A DNA stretch of 64,000 nt from Trema orientale (Eukaryota > Streptophyta > Magnoliopsida > Rosales > Cannabaceae). The position numbers were made by a program, and so were the translations under genes. The DNA lies in contig JXTC01000013.1 in NCBI GenBank assembly GCA_002914845.1, forward strand, positions 1,682,421-1,746,420. Reading direction: 5' to 3'. Positions 49,831-61,332 of this stretch are shown here, piece after piece (the first letter of the stretch is position 1; each line of letters starts with the position of its first letter). The notes under the pieces were generated by a model. The model saw only the letters and a list, made by a program, of their open reading frames with translations. It had not been told where the DNA came from and ran no database searches.

Positions 49831-52297
49831 CAACTTCAGATAATATAGTTTGTGAGTATATAAAGGATGTCGTTTATGATCATGTGAGGCTTCAAATTGA
49901 ATGTTTCCCTAGATCTTTTCTTTTGTTCATAACGTCATTTTTTACTCTTTTCTTTCTAGGCTCCCTTTGGTTGTTATCTTTGGAATGTGATGCAAAATAT
50001 TGCTCAAGCAAAAGCTAATAAGTTTGATTTGTTGTCTTGACCTCTTCAATTTCTTTCTCCGGTTAAGTGAAGCATAATTCCTGCTTTGGGATTGGTTGTT
50101 ATAATTTTCATGCGAATTAAATCATGTACGTAGAAACATGCAAAGGGAGTGATTACAAGGGAAGATTTAGGTAGGAAAGGGAATCATTGAGAGCAAAAAT
50201 GGATGTGGCTTGACTTAAAAATGGTTAGCATTGAGTCCAAATGAGCCTACTATAGAGTACACTAGTACGAGCCCTGTTCAAGTCTCATCAACATCCTGAG
50301 GATATCATCATCATTCTTCGAAGTAGTATTACCAGATTCTAGAATTTTCCTGTCAAACAAACTCAAATTAATTGTATAGTTTTTGGCAGCTTTTCTCTGG
50401 GACTTGTGGTTGAAAAAGCCCTCATTCCCAAGTGGCTCTGGTCCAAAAAGTGACCTGTTTTGATTAATAATAATGAGATTGTTCCATCCTATAAGGGCTG
50501 ATACATCAAATATCTTGTTCCATCCTGTAAGGGCTGATACATCAAATATAGCCTTCAAATGAGGTATTTAGTAAAAATGAGTTTCAAACCGTCTTCTGAA
50601 TCAGCCTAAAACTCCCGAGAATTTGATTTGACAACTGAACTGCTTATCAAATTTGAGCAACATCATAGTCTCGTTAATTCTCAATCTGTTGGAATACAAG
50701 ATATATGTCTCACATAAGCATTTACCAATTGCAGCCAAACGAGTCACTTTCACTTCATTTGATGGCTAAAATTTGAGTACAACTTAAAGATCTTTAAATA
50801 GTATTAGGGTGAGCCCTTACCATTAATTACTTACAAACTATCCTCTTGTAAATTGACATAAGTACCTTCAGATAGCATCAATCACTAAAACTCTATTTCT
50901 TAGCACACCTTATATTCATATGAAATTGTAGCATAAATCTTAACAGAGGATAAAAGACTCATTGGCAATGGCAAAGCAGGTAGGGTTTGGGATGAGAAGA
51001 TCTGGGTCGAGCGGCTTCCGAGGGCACGCCTCTTTTTAGTAGCTGGGAAGCCGTTGTAATTGAAGATGAAGAAAGTAGTGAAGATCTAAGAAAGAAAGGC
51101 ATTCTTCTAAAAAGTACCATAAATAAATAAGTTTGAAATGACAAAATGACATGAAGAGGACTAACATGGGACAAAATGACTTTTACATTTTTTTCGAAAA
51201 TGATATTTTTAGAGTTTACGTTATGACGGATCAATATTCCTCAAAAAGTGGTTCGAGGTTTATGCCAGGAACCACACAGGAGAAGCTTTGGACTAAAGCT
51301 AGCATACTATTATATGTCGAACACTATCAACACGTTTTTCTGCTATATTGCTTTGGTTAATGCTCCCCACAACACAAAACGACAACAAGAGAAAGATGTT
51401 CCTCAAATGCAGTAAGTATAAAGCCGCCTAATAAAGACGGTGTATTTGTTGGAACCACATGCCAGTTGCGTGTCGGTTAGAGAGACACATGCATTGATTC
51501 GCCATCAGACGATAGGTTCTACTCGAAAGAATAGCCTTTTCATGGTCTGCACCGTCCGTCTCTCAAAGATTATTTTGAAGAACCTTGTTGAATAGAGCAT
51601 TTCCCCCTACCACGAAATGTTCAACATTGTTGCTCAAAAAGAATAATCAACAACTGTTCTTTGATAGTGGCTAATAGGTTTGTTGTGATGTTAAATGTCA
51701 GCATCTGTTGGTGGTATTAACCAACCAGTTTTACCGGGGCAAACGATGAAGAGGACCAACTCCTCTACCGCACAACAAGCGCAACACCGGACATAACTTA
51801 AAGCTAAAAAGGGTATAGAAACGAAAGTAGACGGTTAATCAGAGTCCCAACTTAAAATCATGTAAAAACGGCCGATTGCAGTATTAGATAGATCCCTAGT
51901 GGAGCATTCTACTAAAAAACACAATCCAAACGTGGACGAGAAAGAACAATTTCTTTTAAGGGAAGTTTCAGAGATAGTCACTCACAACCACAAACTAACT
52001 TTAGACTATGTTCACTGCCACGATGAAAGTGTAACATGAAGGCACAAAATGTAAATTTGACACTCAATGTCCATAAAAGTTGCTTATATTGACCATAAAC
52101 AAACAGTGTGTCGCACACATTCCATGATCATCCCACATCACAAAAGCTTTAAAACTAGAACACACCAGAAAGACAATATATATAACAAAACCACACCAAG
52201 ACCTTATAGCAGCACGTTATATTGGATATCAGATAACATGGGTTCGCACTAATACAAGAGAGGGATTGTATAGTGCAAAGACTGGAGTTCCTGCAGC
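49831..52297. other. Intergenic between URB1 pseudogene and eIF1
   Basis: No supported gene. Minus-strand frames at 50262-50558 and 50959-51234 have normal-looking composition but no recognised domain. The first overlaps the 36-bp tandem repeat. Further 3' URB1-like sequence may extend a little past 49830, but I could not follow it. Confidence 0.4.
50481..50552. repeat. 36-bp tandem duplication
   Basis: Two copies of GTTCCATCCTATAAGGGCTG... with period 36 (50481 and 50517), differing at one or two positions (CTATAAGG against CTGTAAGG). As 36 is a multiple of three it keeps the minus-strand frame, giving a repeated peptide, but that frame is not otherwise supported. Confidence 0.88.
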
Positions 52298-53438
52298 TCA
52301 AAAACCATGAATTTTGATGTGTTCCTTCTTCACAATACCAGCCTGTAATGCCAAAATCAGGCGAAAAAGAAGAATCAGGAATAAGAACACAACACTAGAA
52401 AATTGAAGAGGAGAAAGAACGCCATAAACCTCTGCAACTTACCTGGGTAAGGAAGGTGGATACATTCTTCCGCTGATCGCCTTGAAGTTGAATCACCTAC
52501 CAAAAATTAACAATTAAATTAATTGAGAATTCTGTAGATGCCTACAAATGTCGAGAAAGCTACAGCTTTATAAGAGCGGAGTATAAAAAAATATACCTGC
52601 CCTAGTTCCGGATCCTGAACCACAGTACCATTACAGCAAAACTCTTTCTTCAAGTCTTTAAGTATCTTATTATAGCTGAATTCTTTCTTCAGTCCCTGCA
52701 CAGTAGTGAGGCTCTTCCTACCGTTCCGCTGCTGGATACGAATGTGAACATACTCTTTAGAGCCAGCACCTGAATCCTCAGCATTTGCCTCGGCAAACGG
52801 GTCTATCACCAAGCACCAAGACACCCAAAAGCACCAACCAGAGGAATCATTAGAGCTAGAGTACTCATACATTGATATAATGAGAAGAAGATATAGGGAA
52901 AAAGACAGTTATGCAGGCAAAACATGTTTTTAATTAAATACCTGAACCACAACCTATATTATGACACTAATGATAGACATACCCATTTTACAAAAGACAT
53001 ATACATTAATAGGTTTCATTCATGTATGTGTGACATTAACCAAATTCAACCAAGCTAACAACCATAGGCACTAGAAAGCTTAGCAAGAAGTGTAGACTAG
53101 AGCAACAACTAGTTCCTAGGTAGGCGGTAAGCCACACACACACAACTAAACTACATAGGCAATACAGTGAGGCAAAAAATATAATAATCAATAAAAAAAT
53201 AAAAAAAAAACACAGAAACACATAGCTCACAGACTCCACCAATAAAAGCACGGATGTATTGAGTAAGATTTTACTTCAGTTTTTCATACTAACATCAAAC
53301 AAGGTTTTTGTTGTCTGATGATAATCACAGACTTCAAATTCAGACGTCGTTAAAACCCATAAGAAAAAGTACTTTAAATGTTCTCGAGAAAAGAGACATA
53401 CCAAAGGTAGTGGGAATCTGGACGTCAAGCTCAGACAT
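52298..53438 (-). CDS. Translation initiation factor eIF1 (SUI1)
   Basis: Small ribosomal-subunit factor that sits near the P site and enforces accurate AUG choice during scanning. Four coding exons, minus strand: 53402-53438, 52597-52802, 52443-52496 and 52298-52342, all GT-AG, giving 113 aa, the standard plant length. It starts MSELDVQIPTTF and contains the SUI1-domain landmarks IRIQQRNGRKSLTTVQGL, KEFCCNGTVVQDPELG, IQLQGDQRKNVSTFL and the ending KKEHIKIHGF. A leader intron upstream of the ATG (about 53448-54207) is indicated by an acceptor 10 bases before the start codon and a donor after GGATCAG. The protein appears intact. Confidence 0.96.
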
Positions 53439-53447
53439 GAAAGTTGG

Positions 53448-54207
53448 CTGATTGAACACAGACAACCCAACAACCAGAATGCTCAGACCTATATGAAAAG
53501 TCAACACCCATATTAGAATCCAAGCTGAATAGCTGACTCAACTTCAGACCATTAACGGATCCAGTTAGTTTAATGAGTAAGCATGTAAAGAACCACACAA
53601 ACAAAGAAGTGCAATTTTCCAGATCATTTCTTAAGGTAATACCATAGAAGAATTTCCATTATTCAAGTTCTACACAACAGTTTTCCCCCCGTAGGTTAAA
53701 GGTATAGTACAAAGACTATATATCAATCAATATTTTCATAACTAGGCTTGAACTTTATATCTACCTCAATCCAAGTCTAAGCCTAGCCCAAATCCTTATC
53801 CTACTATACAAATCAACACACAACCTCATCTTATATCTCTTTTCATTTCGGATCTAAATCAAAAAAGAAACACCTCAAGTAACAGGGCAACCAAAAAAAA
53901 AAAAAAAAAAAATTTCCCTAGATAAAGAGAGAGTCCCTCAATCTGGATTAGTAGCACTCAAAATCACACTCCTAATCAACTCCTTGGCCAGCGCACTCTT
54001 AGATCATTCTCAAAAAAAGCTATAACACCGCAAATAATTCCTCTAAAATGAAAAGATCCCAAATTTATAACAGAAGCCCCAAAATTAATCCACAAACTAT
54101 GCAAAAATATTCAGGATTCATCCATGAAAACCTAAAAATACCTCGATTCCATTAAAACAATACCTAAATATATCAAAAATCAAAGACCGAGATGGGGATC
54201 CAATAAC
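53448..54207 (-). other. Probable 5'-leader intron of eIF1
   Basis: On the minus strand a GT donor follows a pyrimidine-rich leader (CGAACCCTAATATCGGATCAG, then GTTATTGG; split as CGAACCCTAATATC and GGATCAG) at 54207, and an AG acceptor (TGTGTTCAATCAG) precedes CCAACTTTCATG at 53448. Long leader introns near the start codon are common in highly expressed plant housekeeping genes. Transcript support is lacking. Confidence 0.55.
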
Positions 54208-54886
54208 CTGATCCGATATTAGGGTTCGAGATTGATTTGCCACTGAGAGAAGGAACCCCTAAAAAAAATCGGATAAGTCGCGAGATTCTGAGCTCCCCCT
54301 GTCCTGTTTGGTAAGTAAGAAAATTTTGTGGAAAAAGTCTATATTAAGAGAATCAGAGAGAAAATTTAGATAAGGCGTACTTTGGGGTTAGGTCGGTCGC
54401 TCTTACTTTAACGTAGTGAGACAAATTTACTTAAGAGGACAGACAGAGGTTATCTTTCCATACTCTCACGAGTTCGAGCGTGAAAGTCACGAGCTAATTT
54501 GGACTTTTGAGATTGGGTTTGTGGGGAAGAAGTGGGGGTAAGAGAGCGAGTAGGTGGAGTTTTGTTCACGTGAGTGGATGGTCATAAGGGTAAGACTGTC
54601 AATTAGTTGTGGAGCAAGCGGACCTCGAGAACAACGTTTTCGATTTTGAATATTTTATATCGTTTAGTGGTTCCCTCTGTTCCTCTTGATCGTGGAATGG
54701 AACGACGACGTTTAAGCTTAGTCGTTCGGCTACCGTCCCACGTAGAAATGTGCTGACGACGCGTAGTCGTAGATGATAATACTAATGCTAATTTTTCATT
54801 TATTTACGAGCACTGTTGGCCAATTGGGCCAAATTCCAAGTTATCAGGCCGGCCCAATTCTCGGCCCTTGGTCATTTTATCTGCAG
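54208..54886. other. eIF1 leader exon and promoter region
   Basis: The first about 100 bases look like a transcribed leader with CT-rich and AGGGGTTCCTT phrases on the minus strand. Further upstream are GGCCCAAT/GGGCC motifs near 54826-54865, of the kind found in promoters of plant translation genes. No second gene seen. Confidence 0.4.
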
Positions 54887-55220
54887 GAAAAATTTACACT
54901 TAGTACCCGTTTTTGTGCATCATATTTCACACATACCCGTTTTAAAATTTTGTTTCAAAAATACATATTTTGTAGTATACATTTCGTATATAAAATATGT
55001 GGTATATATTGATAATGTAGATTTTTATACATACGGTATAAATTTATACTATGATATATATTTTTGAAATGTGTACCGATTTTTAGATACAATTTTTTTG
55101 CACAAAATATATATCGCGGTATATATTTCATGTATAAAAAATACTTGTGGTTACATTTCTCTAAGAATGGGTATAAAAAGAATATTTATGAAATAATAAT
55201 AGAAAACAGGTATTCATAAA
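54887..55220 (+). mobile_element. MITE family B copy 2
   Basis: Starts GAAAAATTTACACTTAGTACCCG, then the same GTATACATTT/AAAATATGTGG units as 17951-18470, ending near AACAGGTATTCATAAAA. (Start quoted as GAAAAATTTACAC then TTAGTACCCG.) The right end is degraded and no target duplication is clear. Confidence 0.65.
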
Positions 55221-56039
55221 AATATGCTTAATAAAATGTTTCTTTTTTTGCGCTTCGTTTTGAAATATCTACGTATATACCAGTTTTAATTTTTATATAT
55301 TAATTTTATTCTAGGTACATCATACTTTATTCTTAGTACATATACTGATATACCATTCATCTTACTTCAGTATTTGAAAAAATAGACATTTGATCATTAT
55401 TTCATAAGACACCAATTTTTGTACTATTGTATGATAACACGTTTAGATTCCTAAAATCTATTAAATGAATAATTTTTTTAAGGTCAATTTCCCCGTCCTT
55501 ATGACTCATCAAATGAATCATTATTTGAGGTCATGTCCTAAAAGACAAAATAGTAATATTTGCATTTGCATTTGCATTTAGCATAACCAAATGAAATGGA
55601 CTTAGATACGGCTTACCATAACCAAAAGAAAATTCAGTCTCACCGTCCATTCAATTAGGATAATACTCAACTTGACAATAGAGGCGCTAGAGGGAGGGCC
55701 TTTTTTTTTTTTTTTTTCGCAATGATCAATTTGAAGAAAACTCACCGACCCTTCAAACAGAAGAAAATTCGAGTTCATCATCGTATATGGCATATTAATG
55801 TTTATAAGAAAAAAAAATTTTCAAATGATTTTAAGCATAGTTAGATATTAGCATACTAAAACAATCATATACAAGGTACATTGATAAAATTACAATCAAA
55901 TTTGTTTTAGGTCGTGATACTGAAAAAATACTTTGTTGTTAAAGTCAAATTTACTGTAGTAGTTGAATAATTTAGTGTACAAAATTTAGATGGTCCACGT
56001 TTGAATGAGATAATTAATTAGGTTTATATATATGTAATA
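55221..56039. other. Intergenic, no gene seen
   Basis: AT-rich with a T run at about 55701-55718 and no recognisable coding or mobile element beyond short similarity to the neighbouring MITEs. Confidence 0.45.
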
Positions 56040-56388
56040 GGGTGAACTGAAAAAAAAAATACATTGAAGTTTGAGTATCCTGAAGTTTGTACTCCGCAAA
56101 ATAATACCCTGAATTTTTTGAAAATTAATACCCTAGGCTAACTCTTTGATCAATTTTAATAACGAAAAAAATAATATATCCTCCATTAAAATTGTATTAG
56201 TCATTATTATTCTACTTAATTTTGAGGATATTATTGTCTTTTATCACTTAAAAGTATTCAAAAAGTCAACTCGTTGTATTAATTTTCAGAAATTCTTAAT
56301 CTTAGAGTATTATTTTGTAGAATCCAAATCTTAAGATTAAAATTGCAGAACACCCAAATTGCAAGATATTTTTTTTTGCAGTTTATCC
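56040..56388. mobile_element. MITE family C copy 1, with 9-bp target duplication
   Basis: A 349-bp element between perfect 9-bp direct repeats TATGTAATA (56031-56039 and 56389-56397), the Mutator-type size. Inverted ends: GGGTGAACTGAAAAAAAAAA on the left, and on the minus strand GGATAAACTGCAAAAAAAAA on the right. The interior has mirror-related ATTAATACCCT and TCAGAAATTCTTAATCTTAG-type phrases. Similar to 57535-57825. Confidence 0.85.
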
Positions 56389-57534
56389 TATGTAATATAT
56401 ATGGGTACCAATTCAATAGATTTTTTTTATCTATCCATAAATATTGTTTTGCTTAATTAAAATTCATCTCGTACATTTTTTCATGGTAAAAAGTAGGAAG
56501 AGAAAAATATTAAATAACGTGTATTTATATTTTTAGGGAGAGAAAAATATTAAATAACGTGTATTTATTTTTATATTTTTTTTTTTCAATTACTCAAATT
56601 ATGATAACCGTTAAATAATTGTTCTAACGACAATAAAAAAAATATAAATAAATACGTAAAAAAAATTACTTACTGGATTATGGTCTTTATATGAATATGC
56701 ATGTATTCAGAAATCAAAATGTGACGACAAATATGACTACCAATTTACAAATTGAAGAAGACAAGTGAAATTAATCATCGTTGCCTTTTGGTTCTCTCTC
56801 CTGTTTTTTTGTTTTTTAAGAATCGATCGAAGAGCCATTCACAGAATGTACTTGCTTATTGCATTTTCAAAAACGGCTTTTGAGAAATGCATATATATTA
56901 GGGACATAATATATATTACAATCGGTTATGAGGATGTTTCTCTCGAAAATATGGTTATATATATATATATAACCGTCAGATAATATGTATAAAAATTAGT
57001 TCTCTCTTTATATAGGTACATTACTCTTCGGGTTTCTTCAGTCTTTAGAGAAAGCCATATAAAGGAATAATTTATATGGATCACTAAATTAACGCGGGAC
57101 TTGCAATCCGTGTCATTTTTTATCGACTTATTTGTATTATGTGAGTTTCGTATTATCCACATGTTACATATTTAATGAAAACGTCATTCGGAATGACGTG
57201 TCACAATACTTTTAAATTTCATAATTATTCATTTACATGAATTTTTTTAATTCAGTTTTACTTTATTAAGATAAATTAGCTCATTAGCTTATTATTTTTA
57301 TTTTATTTACAAAAAATTCATTAAAAAAATATTTCCTATGACGTAATTATTTAATATGTTATAATATTTTTAATAAAAAAATTAATTAATCGTGTCAATT
57401 CGAATCATTTGTGTTAAACGTATCAACTAAATGTGCGTGTTTGAGTTGTGTTATCGTGTCGTGTTCAAATTGTCAGCCCTTATTAACCTAAACTTCCTAT
57501 TCAATGTTTGATCATGTACACTTAAGTAGTACCA
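56389..57534. other. Intergenic with a small tandem duplication
   Basis: Holds a 40-bp tandem duplication at about 56497-56576 (AGAGAAAAATATTAAATAAC twice). The remainder is AT-rich without coding signal. The phrase ATATATATATATATAACC near 56953 is a TA microsatellite. Confidence 0.5.
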
Positions 57535-57825
57535 TGAGATTAATACCTTAAACTAACTTTTGACCAATTTTAGTAATGAAAAAATAATAATATATTGTAT
57601 TAAAACTAAATTGGTCCTTATTATTCTCCTTAATTTTGAGAATATGATTGTCTTTTACTAGTTAAAGTTATTCAAGAAGTTAACTTAGAGTATTGATTTT
57701 CAGAAATTCTTAATCTCGGGATATTATTTTGCATAATCTAAATTTTAAAGTTTAAATTACAAAATACCCAAATCTCAGGGTAGGTATTATTTTACGGATG
57801 TATTTTTTTTTGCAGTTCAAACTAA
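57535..57825. mobile_element. MITE family C copy 2
   Basis: Shares with 56040-56388 the ordered tracts GATTAATACC, TTAATTTTGAGxATAT, TTTTCAGAAATTCTTAATCT and the end TTTTTTTTGCAGTT. The left end is eroded and the target duplication is not recognisable. Confidence 0.7.
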
Positions 57826-57948
57826 CACTAATATATGAAAGCGCATGAGTTTTTTTTGTTTTTTTTCACTCTTTGTATATGTGGATGACTAGTATGCATA
57901 CTAGTTAATGGTACGATTTCACTCTCTTTTGTTTTTGGGGCAGATTAA

Positions 57949-58644
57949 TATGGGGCCCGCTTTTAGATTGTGTGCCACGTGGACGACACGCGGGCAAGAA
58001 AATCACTCGAAGATCACGAGAGTTTCACGTGACACTGCTTGGGCCCGCTGATCGGAGTGGGCCGAAGCTGAGCCCATCCAGACTCGGGATGGGTTCGGCC
58101 TAATCTGACCCTTGCCCCGACAGCTGGGGGTCAGAAGCCTCAAGGGTCTTCCGTCAGAAGACCATTGGAGGCAGCGCACGGTTCCAGACCCAGACAAGGC
58201 ATTTAATGCAACCCTGGGTAGATGTGCACATTGAGAAAACCACCCTGACAGGGCGACGGGCCGTCAACATCCTTCCCTGTCGGGCTTACACCGAAGACGG
58301 CGACAGAGAACAAGTCACGTCAATCAGAGGAAATTACGGTGACCCTAGCCCGTGATTTCCGGAGCAAGTCATGATGAGAAAAGGTACTTAACCTCAGAAT
58401 TAGAAGCAAAAAGTGTCCCAGTTTCAGAGATATAAATACCGCTCACGTCCCCCCGAAAAGAACAGATAGAAGAAAAAAGAAAAGTAAGTATCATTTGATG
58501 TTTGCTATCTCTTTTAGTGAACATATATCTGACTTAAGTATCAGAGAGTCTTTGCACGTACAGACCCCTGCTCCTCCAGTCGGAAGCCAAGAATAGTCAG
58601 GGATAGCAGAGACACGTGGACAGTTGACAAAAACCATGCCAACA
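57949..58644 (+). mobile_element. Solo LTR, probably Ty3/gypsy
   Basis: A 696-bp block clearly richer in G/C than its surroundings, flanked by the 5-bp direct repeat ATTAA (57944-57948 and 58645-58649). It ends ACCATGCCAACA. A TATA box (TATAAATACC, 58431) is followed about 110 bases later by CTGACTTAAGTATCAGAGAG and GTCTTTGCACGTACAGACC, phrases I know from R/U5 regions of plant gypsy LTRs. No internal coding region is present, as expected of a solo LTR formed by LTR-LTR recombination. The first bases (TATGGGG) deviate from the usual TG start. Confidence 0.75.
58431..58440 (+). promoter_or_regulatory. LTR TATA box
   Basis: TATAAATACC in the solo LTR, in the expected place for the U3/R boundary. 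ACGTG cores (CCACGTGG near 57974, TCACGTGA near 58026, ACACGTGG near 58613) also occur in the LTR and could act as G-box-like sites. Confidence 0.55.
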
Positions 58645-59335
58645 ATTAACATGCAGAGTTACATGATGGCGGCTAAATTTTCAGATGATCTATGTAGAAG
58701 TTACGCTAACTTATTATAAAGGATGCTTTGACAAAATTAAAGGTTAATTACTAAACAAACACTAATATGCCCAAGAAAAAGTGATTTATCAATTCTTCCT
58801 TGTTCTATAGAATCTCACTGAAATTAGGAATTTCAAATTCCTATTTGATCTGTTTTTGTTTTCAAAACTTTACCGAATCATGAGTACTGTATATTGATAG
58901 GAGCCTGATCTGTTATAACTTAGCTAGCATTTTTCACTTGTTGAGTAGTAATGGCCGTTGAGACTCGGGTTGATTTGGGAATGTTCATTGTTTTTCTTTT
59001 TGAAAAATTTGTGAGCCGGCCAATTTGGTAGACTTGTAAATTTTAAAAGAAACACTTTTAATTGTATTAAGGTAAAAATTTAGTGTGGCATAAGATGTTG
59101 CTGAAATGCTATGAAAATATAAAATGAACAAAATAAGCATATTGTACAATTACATATTTTTAATAAATTTTTGTTTATATACATTAAGCATATTAATATT
59201 TAAAAAACTAGTTGATGTGAAAAATAAGCTCATTTGCGTTTATTAAAGTTCCAAAAAGTTTTTTTAGATTAAAGAAAAAAAAAACAATAAGACTAGTTAA
59301 TTAATTTTTAACATTTCTCTAAATCATTTAAATTT
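58645..59335. other. Intergenic, no gene seen
   Basis: AT-rich sequence between the solo LTR and the foldback element, without coding signal. Confidence 0.45.
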
Positions 59336-60698
59336 AGGGAAATTATATTAAAATACCTTCTGTTTTAAAAAAGTGTGAAAAAAACTTTGTAGTTTTGCAA
59401 GTTGCAATTACCGTTTTTTTTCAAATATTTAACTAAATTTATCACCATTATTAAATTCTACTACTTTTGGGAGAAGATTAGTCAAGAATCTATCAAGAAT
59501 TAGTCAAGAATCAATCAAGAACGCGTCAAAAATCCATCAAGAATTCGTCAATATCACCACCGACGTCAAGAATCTGTCAAGAATCTATCAAGATTGTCAA
59601 GAATTCATCAAGAACCCATCAAGATCGCCGCTGATGTTAAAAATCGATAAAAAAATCCGTCAAAATTATCAAAAATTCATCAAGAATCCATCAAGATCGC
59701 TGTTGACATCAAAAATCGTTCAAGAATCCGTTAAGATCATCAAGAATTCGTTAAGAATTCATTTTAAAAAAGTGGTATATTAGTAGATTTAATTAATGAG
59801 GAAAAAAAAGTGGTGTACAGCTAATTTATTTCAAAATAAGTACCTTCTATTTAAGGTAAATTATCACTAAAATACCATCTGTTTAAAAAAAGTGCGGAAA
59901 AAACCCTTGTATTATTAAACATTCAATATAAATATATTCTATTTAGATTATCATATCATTTGTCACCTCTGACTTTCAAAAATATTAGTAAAATTAATAT
60001 TTTACCCTTTATTACATTATTTTAAGTCACATACTATACTTAAAAATGAAGAAAGAGTGAGTACATATGGTCTAAAACTTCTTAAAAAAGAACTCTTCCC
60101 TCCATAGTTGCAAGACAAATCCAGAAAAGAAAAAAAAATCTAAAATTTTCGGAAATTTCAAAAGCGACAAAAAAAAAAAAAAAAAACTCTTCCCTCCATA
60201 GTTGCATCGTAAATCTAGAAAAAAAAAACCAAAATTTTATGAAATTTCAAAAGTGACAAAAGTAACAAAAATTTCTGAAAATTTTAGATTTTTTTTTTTT
60301 TTTTTTTTTTTTTTTCTGGATTTGTGCTGAAACTATAGATAGAAGAGTTGTTGTTGTTGTTTTTAAAGAGATTTTAGACCATATTTATTCTTTCTTCTTT
60401 CATTTTTAAGTATAATGTGTGCCTTAAAATAATATAATAAAAGATAAAATATTAATTTTATTAATTTTTTTTGAATCCTTTGACCAATCAAAAGTAGCAA
60501 ATGATACGATAATTCAAATAGAAAGTATTTATATTGAATTTTTAATAACGTAATATTTTTTTTACACTTTTTTAAAAAAAAAAGGTATTTTAGTAATAAC
60601 TTAATTTAAATAAAAAGTACTTATTTTAAATTTCAAAAAAACATAAGGTTTTTTTCATACTTTGTTAAAACAGAACATATTTTAGTAATAATTTCCCT
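59336..60698. mobile_element. Large foldback (long inverted repeat) element with minisatellite insert
   Basis: Outer ends AGGGAAATTAT (59336) and, on the minus strand, AGGGAAATTATTACTAAAAT (60698) are inverted. The left arm at 59822-60160 and right arm at about 60285-60660 pair over some 300 bases (for example AAAATACCATCTGTTTAAAA, GGTCTAAAACTTCTT, CTCTTCCCTCCATAGTTGCA on the left, with partners inverted on the right). The same AATTATxACTAAAATACC unit occurs twice in each arm, so the end itself is duplicated. The left arm carries an extra block of about 430 bp (59396-59825) with the minisatellite. No coding capacity. A target duplication was not recognised. Confidence 0.75.
59478..59765. repeat. 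TCAAGAATYC minisatellite with about 73-bp higher-order unit
   Basis: Some 25 degenerate units of about 11 bases, such as GTCAAGAATCT, ATCAAGAATTC and GTCAAAAATCC. Every 72-75 bases a different phrase (ATCAAGATCGCCGCTGATGT or ATCAAGATCGCTGTTGACAT) recurs, giving a higher-order period. Confidence 0.85.
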
Positions 60699-60887
60699 GA
60701 AATATATATTTCTCCTAGTAGGGATTTGTCATTTGGTGCGTTCAAAATTTCTTAATATGTTGTTTTTCATGATTTGCAAATGCTATTGAACCAAACAAAA
60801 AGGCCTTTGGTATTTTTCTTTTCTTTTCATTTTTTTTTTCAAAAACCAAACACAACATTTAGCATTTAAAAAACACTTTAATATTTA

Positions 60888-61326
60888 GAGAAAATTAGGT
60901 AGATGACTAATTTTTTAAATTATTTTAAGTAGATGTCTATATTTTAAAAGTTATAATTAAATGTTTATTCTTTTTAGAGAATTTATGCATAGTACTCGTT
61001 TTTAAAACTTATTTTCAAAAATACTCATTTTTAATTTTTCTTTCAAAAATACCCATTTTTATGATCCACATTTTATATGCAAAATATAAGTAATTCACAT
61101 TTTCAATGTAAATTTATGAAATAAAAATAAAACTAGGTATTTATAGAAAGATGGTTTTAAAAACGGGTATTTATGAACTTTTCCATCCTTTTTAATGTTT
61201 CAGTTGTAGAATATGTTGTATTTCCATTTTTGTCATTAAGTGAGTTAGACATTTAGCTATAAATTTTTGAACTTGATCATATACTAAATTTTGGGCCAAA
61301 AAATGGTCAAATAGCTAATTCGCCCC
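60888..61326 (+). mobile_element. Family A MITE copy 3, interrupted by a family B MITE
   Basis: The left part 60888-60975 starts GAGAAAATTAGGTAGATGAC; the right part 61185-61326 ends AATTCGCCCC. Between them sits the family B element. The uninterrupted order is seen, inverted and itself split by the MULE, at 34665-34790 and 41584-41639. Confidence 0.75.
60976..61184 (+). mobile_element. MITE family B copy 3, short form
   Basis: A 209-bp internally deleted copy beginning AGAGAATTTATGCATAGTAC and ending GGGTATTTATGAACTTTTCC. Flanked by ATTCTTTTT (60967-60975) and ATCCTTTTT (61185-61193), a 9-bp duplication with one mismatch, so family B is also of Mutator type. Confidence 0.8.
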
Positions 61327-61332
61327 ACAATT

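Noticed and set aside
50262-50558. 98-codon minus-strand frame as a gene
   Set aside because: No recognised domain, no splice context, and its first part is a 36-bp tandem repeat translated twice.
59478-59765. CRISPR-like array
   Set aside because: Units are adjacent and degenerate without unique spacers, in a plant genome; it is a minisatellite.
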